Shown one piece after another: positions 60,282 to 64,000 of a stretch of DNA of 64,000 nucleotides (position 1 is the stretch's first letter; each line of letters opens with the position of its first letter). Under the pieces are notes generated by a model that saw only the letters and a list, made by a program, of their open reading frames with translations, was not told the DNA's origin and ran no database searches. The stretch is from Lachnospiraceae bacterium GAM79. GTDB taxonomy: Bacteria; Bacillota; Clostridia; Lachnospirales; Lachnospiraceae. The translations under genes and the position numbers were made by a program. The DNA lies in the NCBI GenBank assembly GCA_020735665.1, contig CP085928.1, forward strand, positions 2,464,501 through 2,528,500, given 5' to 3'.

Positions 60282-61883
60282 ATGAAGATAAGAAAGAACC
60301 CGAAGAAAAACAGGACAAGACATGCAATTCCTGTCGTTATCCTGTCCACTGTTCTGTTATTTACCATGAGCGTTTTCTATATAGACAGCACGTCATCCTC
60401 TGCTGCCGGAACAGACCATTTGTTTCTTCCAGACAGTACAGTTACGAATACGGCATCTGATGACTCTACAAACGAAGGATCAGATAACAGCACAGATGAG
60501 GATGGAACAACTGAATACTTAGTTACAACCGAGTACCCTGACGAACCGGGCAAAGCACCGGAGCTTGCATCCAACTATGCCATCGTACTGGATGCAAATA
60601 CTGGGAATATTCTATATCAAAAAAACGCTTTTGATAAACAGTACCCGGCAAGTATTACGAAGCTTTTGACCTTCTTACTTGCCATTGAAAATACAAAGCT
60701 GACCGATACTGTAACAATGTCACACGATGCCGTCTTCGGCATTGATCGAGGAAGCAGCCATATCGGTCTGGATGAAGGTGAACAAATCTCTATGGAGGAT
60801 GCCCTCTATGGTATGATGCTGGAATCCGCAAATGAAGTTGCATGGGGCATCGGAGAATTTGTCTCCGGCGGAAGCATCGAAGATTTTGCTAAGATGATGA
60901 ATGAACGTGCAGTCGAACTTGGCTGCCTTGGCACTCATTTTGTAAATGCAAACGGCCTGCCGGATGAGAATCACTATACGACCTGTTATGACATGGCGTT
61001 AATAACCAAAGCCTGTCTGAAACACGATGAATTCCGTAAAATAACAGGTACCAGAAATCACGTCATCGGACCGACAAATATCTGTGAGGAAGAACGTCAG
61101 CTCTGGCAACACTGCAAGATGACAAATCCTGACAGCAAATATTACTATGAATACTGTGAAGGTGGTAAGACCGGCTACACAAACGATGCATTAAATACCC
61201 TTGTTACCTGGAGTAAAAAAGGTGATACAGAACTGATCTGTGTTCTGATGAACTGCAATGGTGCGGCAAATACCTACACTGACAGCAAAGCCATCTATGA
61301 GTATTGCTTCCGGAATTATAGTCTCCAGACCCCTCTGGCCGACTATACCTTTGACAGCACCCAGACATCACAGACGCTTGATTATCTGAACTCCTATTAC
61401 AAAGCTGATTCCGCTTCTGATATTACATTGCAGATTGATAAGGACTATAAACTGAATTTCAATAAAAATGATGATATTAAGAAATTAACTTACAGTATCG
61501 AATATAACAAAGAACCTGTAAAAGATGGAGATACTTATACCGTGGGGCATCTGATCCTCTCCTATGGAGGAAATATGATCGGAACAACAGATCTTACCGT
61601 AACCGGCTATAATCCGGATGGTAAACAGCTGTCATCAAAAAACACGGAGAATGCAGCTGATACTACAGTTGCAGCTCCAATAACAAAAAAGAAACTATTA
61701 ATCCGTCCGTTATGGATCATTTTTGCAGCTCTGCTTCTTCTTGCCATATTATTTGTGATCTATCTGATCCATATAAAGAAGGCAAGAAAACGTCAGCGTG
61801 CGATTCAGGCAGCAAGAAGAAAACAATATGAAGAACGCCGACGACAGCTGCAGGAAACATTTGATAATGACCTTGACGAATAA
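60282..61883 (+). CDS. D-alanyl-D-alanine carboxypeptidase (DacA/PBP5-like)
   Basis: 533 residues. N-terminal membrane segment (about 12-30), an acidic Ser/Thr-rich spacer (about 40-90), then the penicillin-binding S11 domain: catalytic SITK in YPASITKLLTF (about 123), SAN in LESANEVAWG, KTG in GGKTGYTN (about 294). A beta-rich domain follows (about 360-450). A second membrane helix (LWIIFAALLLLAILFVIYLIHI, about 475-496) ends in a basic cytoplasmic tail. It trims the terminal D-alanine of peptidoglycan. The two membrane anchors differ from the usual single C-terminal amphipathic helix. Confidence 0.92.
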   Translation: MKIRKNPKKNRTRHAIPVVILSTVLLFTMSVFYIDSTSSSAAGTDHLFLPDSTVTNTASDDSTNEGSDNSTDEDGTTEYLVTTEYPDEPGKAPELASNYAIVLDANTGNILYQKNAFDKQYPASITKLLTFLLAIENTKLTDTVTMSHDAVFGIDRGSSHIGLDEGEQISMEDALYGMMLESANEVAWGIGEFVSGGSIEDFAKMMNERAVELGCLGTHFVNANGLPDENHYTTCYDMALITKACLKHDEFRKITGTRNHVIGPTNICEEERQLWQHCKMTNPDSKYYYEYCEGGKTGYTNDALNTLVTWSKKGDTELICVLMNCNGAANTYTDSKAIYEYCFRNYSLQTPLADYTFDSTQTSQTLDYLNSYYKADSASDITLQIDKDYKLNFNKNDDIKKLTYSIEYNKEPVKDGDTYTVGHLILSYGGNMIGTTDLTVTGYNPDGKQLSSKNTENAADTTVAAPITKKKLLIRPLWIIFAALLLLAILFVIYLIHIKKARKRQRAIQAARRKQYEERRRQLQETFDNDLDE

Positions 61884-61939
61884 GGTACAATAAAAACAAC
61901 AAAACCTCTTATCGGTTATAGAGGAGAATGGAGAATATC

Positions 61940-63070
61940 ATGGATATTTCAACAACGGAAAATCTGAAAACAGTGCGGGATTCCAATCAGGAAATGCTGG
62001 ACTACTTCAACGGATTGTATGTAGCGAAGCTGGAACAGATCCAGTCTTTAAAAACAGAGCAGTTTGAATTGAAGATCAAAATTGATGAGCTTATGAAAAC
62101 ACTGGAGGTCTATTCCTTTAAAAACAGTGCCGGACATAATGTTTTTTCTCCATTTTCTACAACGACTACAACGCAGGAGGAAAAAGCAGCACAGATTGAA
62201 CAGGAATTAAAAGAACTAAATGCTTCTGATGCTGAACTTACGGCAAATATCCATAGCTTACAGGCTGATGCTGACGAGCTGAAAAGCAGGATCACTCTCC
62301 TTCATACAGCGACCAGAAAACTGGATACTTTCTTGGACGAACTGGCAGATGAATTCACAAAAGAATCAACTGCACTTGAAGATGATGAATCTACCGAAGA
62401 AAATCTTCCGGTTATCAATCATGGATTCAATATCTTACGTCTGAAGAAATACGATCAGGACAAATTGGTACAGACCCTACATACCGATATTCTGGATCAG
62501 CTAGATCGAACCAGACATACTCTGGATTCCCTGTCATGGTTGATCAAATCCGATATCAACCGGGCAACAGTCACCCTTGATGAACTGATTGAAAGGACAA
62601 TTTCCATGAAAGATTCTCTGAATGCTATCCTTTCAGGACTTACCGGGGACATCGATACGTCTGTACCGATTGAAACCTTGTTAAGGGATACCATTTTCCG
62701 ATATAAAGACACTCACCCGGAATGTGTCATTGAATCTGACATTGACTGTCCGGACGCTTCGATCGAGATTCCGGAAATTATCACAATCAGTCTGATCCGT
62801 ATACTGTGTGAATGTCTGGACAATGTATATAAGCATGCAAATGCAAATCGTATTGATATCAATATTCAGATTCTTAGCGATCAGATATCGGTACATATCA
62901 ACGATAACGGCATCGGCATTGATAAGAATTACAGTCACACCTCTCCATGGAACAGTGGACTTCACCGCATTCAGGAGCTTATTTATCTGTTAAATGGACA
63001 ACTTAAGATAGATGGTGATATCATTAGTGGAACAGATATCCGTTTTTCTATCCCAATTGAAATAATGTAG
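61940..63070 (+). CDS. DegS-like cytosolic sensor histidine kinase
   Basis: 376 residues from the ATG at 61940, six nt after GGAG; the ATG at 61928 sits directly on the ribosome site. No membrane helix. Residues about 1-145 are coiled coil. The phosphoacceptor region resembles HisKA_3 (QDKLVQTLHTDILDQLDRT) but reads HTD where DegS and relatives have HD. The ATPase domain has CECLDNVYKHANANRIDI and HINDNGIGID, then SGLHRIQELIYLLNG. No response regulator is adjacent, so the partner is unknown. It lies between the carboxypeptidase gene and argS. Confidence 0.8.
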   Translation: MDISTTENLKTVRDSNQEMLDYFNGLYVAKLEQIQSLKTEQFELKIKIDELMKTLEVYSFKNSAGHNVFSPFSTTTTTQEEKAAQIEQELKELNASDAELTANIHSLQADADELKSRITLLHTATRKLDTFLDELADEFTKESTALEDDESTEENLPVINHGFNILRLKKYDQDKLVQTLHTDILDQLDRTRHTLDSLSWLIKSDINRATVTLDELIERTISMKDSLNAILSGLTGDIDTSVPIETLLRDTIFRYKDTHPECVIESDIDCPDASIEIPEIITISLIRILCECLDNVYKHANANRIDINIQILSDQISVHINDNGIGIDKNYSHTSPWNSGLHRIQELIYLLNGQLKIDGDIISGTDIRFSIPIEIM

Positions 63071-63162
63071 ATTATGGGTTCTCCCCCTTAATTATGAAAT
63101 GAAAGAAAAATAAGGACATTTCCTTAATATATAAGAAAGAATTTGAAAGGACAACCTTAATT

Positions 63163-64000
63163 ATGAAAGAAAAAATCGTAAATCTGATTGCAGATCATGT
63201 AGAAGGCATGACTGCTGAAGAAATAGCAACCTTTATTGAGATACCACCAAAGCAGGAGCTTGGTGATTATGCATTTCCTTGCTTCAGACTTGCAAAGACT
63301 ATGCATAAAGCACCAAATCTGATTGCAGCCGATATCAAAGAAGCTATCGGTGATGTTGATTTTCTCGATAAGATTGATGTTCAGGGTGCATATCTAAACT
63401 TCTTCGTAAAGAAAGATATCTTTGTCCAGACTATGATCGAAGCTGCATTAAAGGACAACTTTGGTGGTTCAGACGAAGGTGCAGACAAGGTTATCTGTAT
63501 CGATTACTCCTCGCCAAACGTAGCAAAGAACTTCCACGTTGGACACCTCAGAACTACTATCATAGGTAATTCCCTCTATAAGATCTATTCCAAACTCGGC
63601 TATAAAGTAATCCGTATCAACCACTTAGGTGACTGGGGTACACAGTTTGGTAAGCTGATCGTTGCATATAAGAACTGGGGCACAAAGGAAGCAGTTGAGA
63701 AAGATGGCGTTGCCGAGCTTATGCGTCTCTATGTGAAGTTCCATGAAGAAGCAGACAAGAATCCGGAGCTTGTAGATGAAGCAAGAGCATGGTTCAGCAA
63801 GATGGAACATGGTGATGAAGAAGCACTTTCAATCTGGCAGTGGTTCAAGGACATCAGTCTTGTAGAATACAAACGTACCTATGATCTTCTGGGTATGGAT
63901 TTTGATTATTATCTCGGTGAAAGCTTCTATCGTGACAAATGCCAGGACGTTGTTGACCAGTTGACAAACGCGAACCTGTTAAAGGAAAGCGAGGGTGCTA
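63163..64000 (+). CDS. argS: Arginyl-tRNA synthetase (5' part, runs off the window)
   Basis: The first 279 codons are present, with GAAAGGA ahead of the ATG. It charges tRNA-Arg (EC 6.1.1.19). The N-terminal Add-1 domain includes PPKQELGDYAFPCFRLAK. The class I HIGH motif is in SSPNVAKNFHVGHLRTTIIGN (HVGH, about 126), followed by NHLGDWGTQFGKLI. The KMSKS part lies beyond the edge. The 90-nt gap before it holds no T-box. Confidence 0.96.
   Translation, partial: MKEKIVNLIADHVEGMTAEEIATFIEIPPKQELGDYAFPCFRLAKTMHKAPNLIAADIKEAIGDVDFLDKIDVQGAYLNFFVKKDIFVQTMIEAALKDNFGGSDEGADKVICIDYSSPNVAKNFHVGHLRTTIIGNSLYKIYSKLGYKVIRINHLGDWGTQFGKLIVAYKNWGTKEAVEKDGVAELMRLYVKFHEEADKNPELVDEARAWFSKMEHGDEEALSIWQWFKDISLVEYKRTYDLLGMDFDYYLGESFYRDKCQDVVDQLTNANLLKESEGA

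Overview
The window looks like chromosome of a low-to-moderate-GC anaerobic Firmicute of the Lachnospiraceae. A Coprococcus-like, beta-glucan-using gut species is my best guess. This is inferred from a GH94 cellobiose phosphorylase close to the Clostridium thermocellum enzyme as I remember it, a modular GH16 beta-glucanase, a fused AccD-AccA, a tryptophan T-box, strong Shine-Dalgarno sites with frequent TTG/GTG starts, and an agr-type quorum-sensing locus. I see no rRNA, CRISPR array, transposase or prophage. One tRNA (Lys, CTT) is present.

Layout. 1-13.1 kb: end of an unknown gene, a zinc-ribbon membrane protein, cellobiose phosphorylase, a large two-domain glycosyltransferase, then a polyprenyl-glycosyltransferase-like gene followed by two secreted parallel beta-helix paralogues. 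13.1-13.8 kb: four long hairpin repeats between convergent genes. 13.8-20.6 kb (minus): glycogen phosphorylase, then an accessory Hsp70 cluster (DnaK-like, membrane zinc-ribbon, DUF5685-like, DnaJ-like with a Cys-rich tail). 20.8-24.4 kb: EamA transporter, a deleted alcohol dehydrogenase pseudogene, and a wall-anchored DUF2436-like protein bracketed by two near-identical hairpin repeats. 24.4-31.6 kb (minus): accDA and fabF, a GtrA/DUF6734-like pair, a strange octapeptide-repeat protein, and pta. 31.7-38.7 kb: a T-box-controlled trpEGDCBA operon without trpF. 38.9-45.8 kb: an MBOAT/DHHW O-acylation pair, a radical SAM/Mrp pair, an esterase and a YitT protein. 45.9-50.3 kb: the GH16 enzyme divergent from an AraC regulator, with a clear direct-repeat operator between them. 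50.4-51.9 kb: pepD. 52-58.7 kb: the agr-like system. 58.8-64 kb: tRNA-Lys, a small Cys-rich ORF, trmB behind a tandem-repeat leader, a D,D-carboxypeptidase, a DegS-like kinase and the start of argS.

The most notable system is the agr-like locus at 52.0-58.7 kb. agrD, an ABC transporter and a small secreted protein are transcribed leftward; agrB, a LytTR response regulator and a GHKL kinase are transcribed rightward. Between them lies a 32-bp inverted repeat whose arms each hold two 11-bp half-sites exactly 21 bp apart. Each arm is exactly 30 bp from the -10 box of the promoter it faces. This is the expected geometry of one symmetric LytTR switch firing two divergent operons.

Carbohydrate genes (GH16, GH94, glgP) suggest extracellular cleavage of beta-glucan, phosphorolysis of the cellobiose released and storage as glycogen. 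A second theme is intergenic DNA: at least eight members of one long-hairpin repeat family, two members of another family, one further large hairpin and a 25-bp tandem array sit between or just after genes and may act as terminators or mobile elements.
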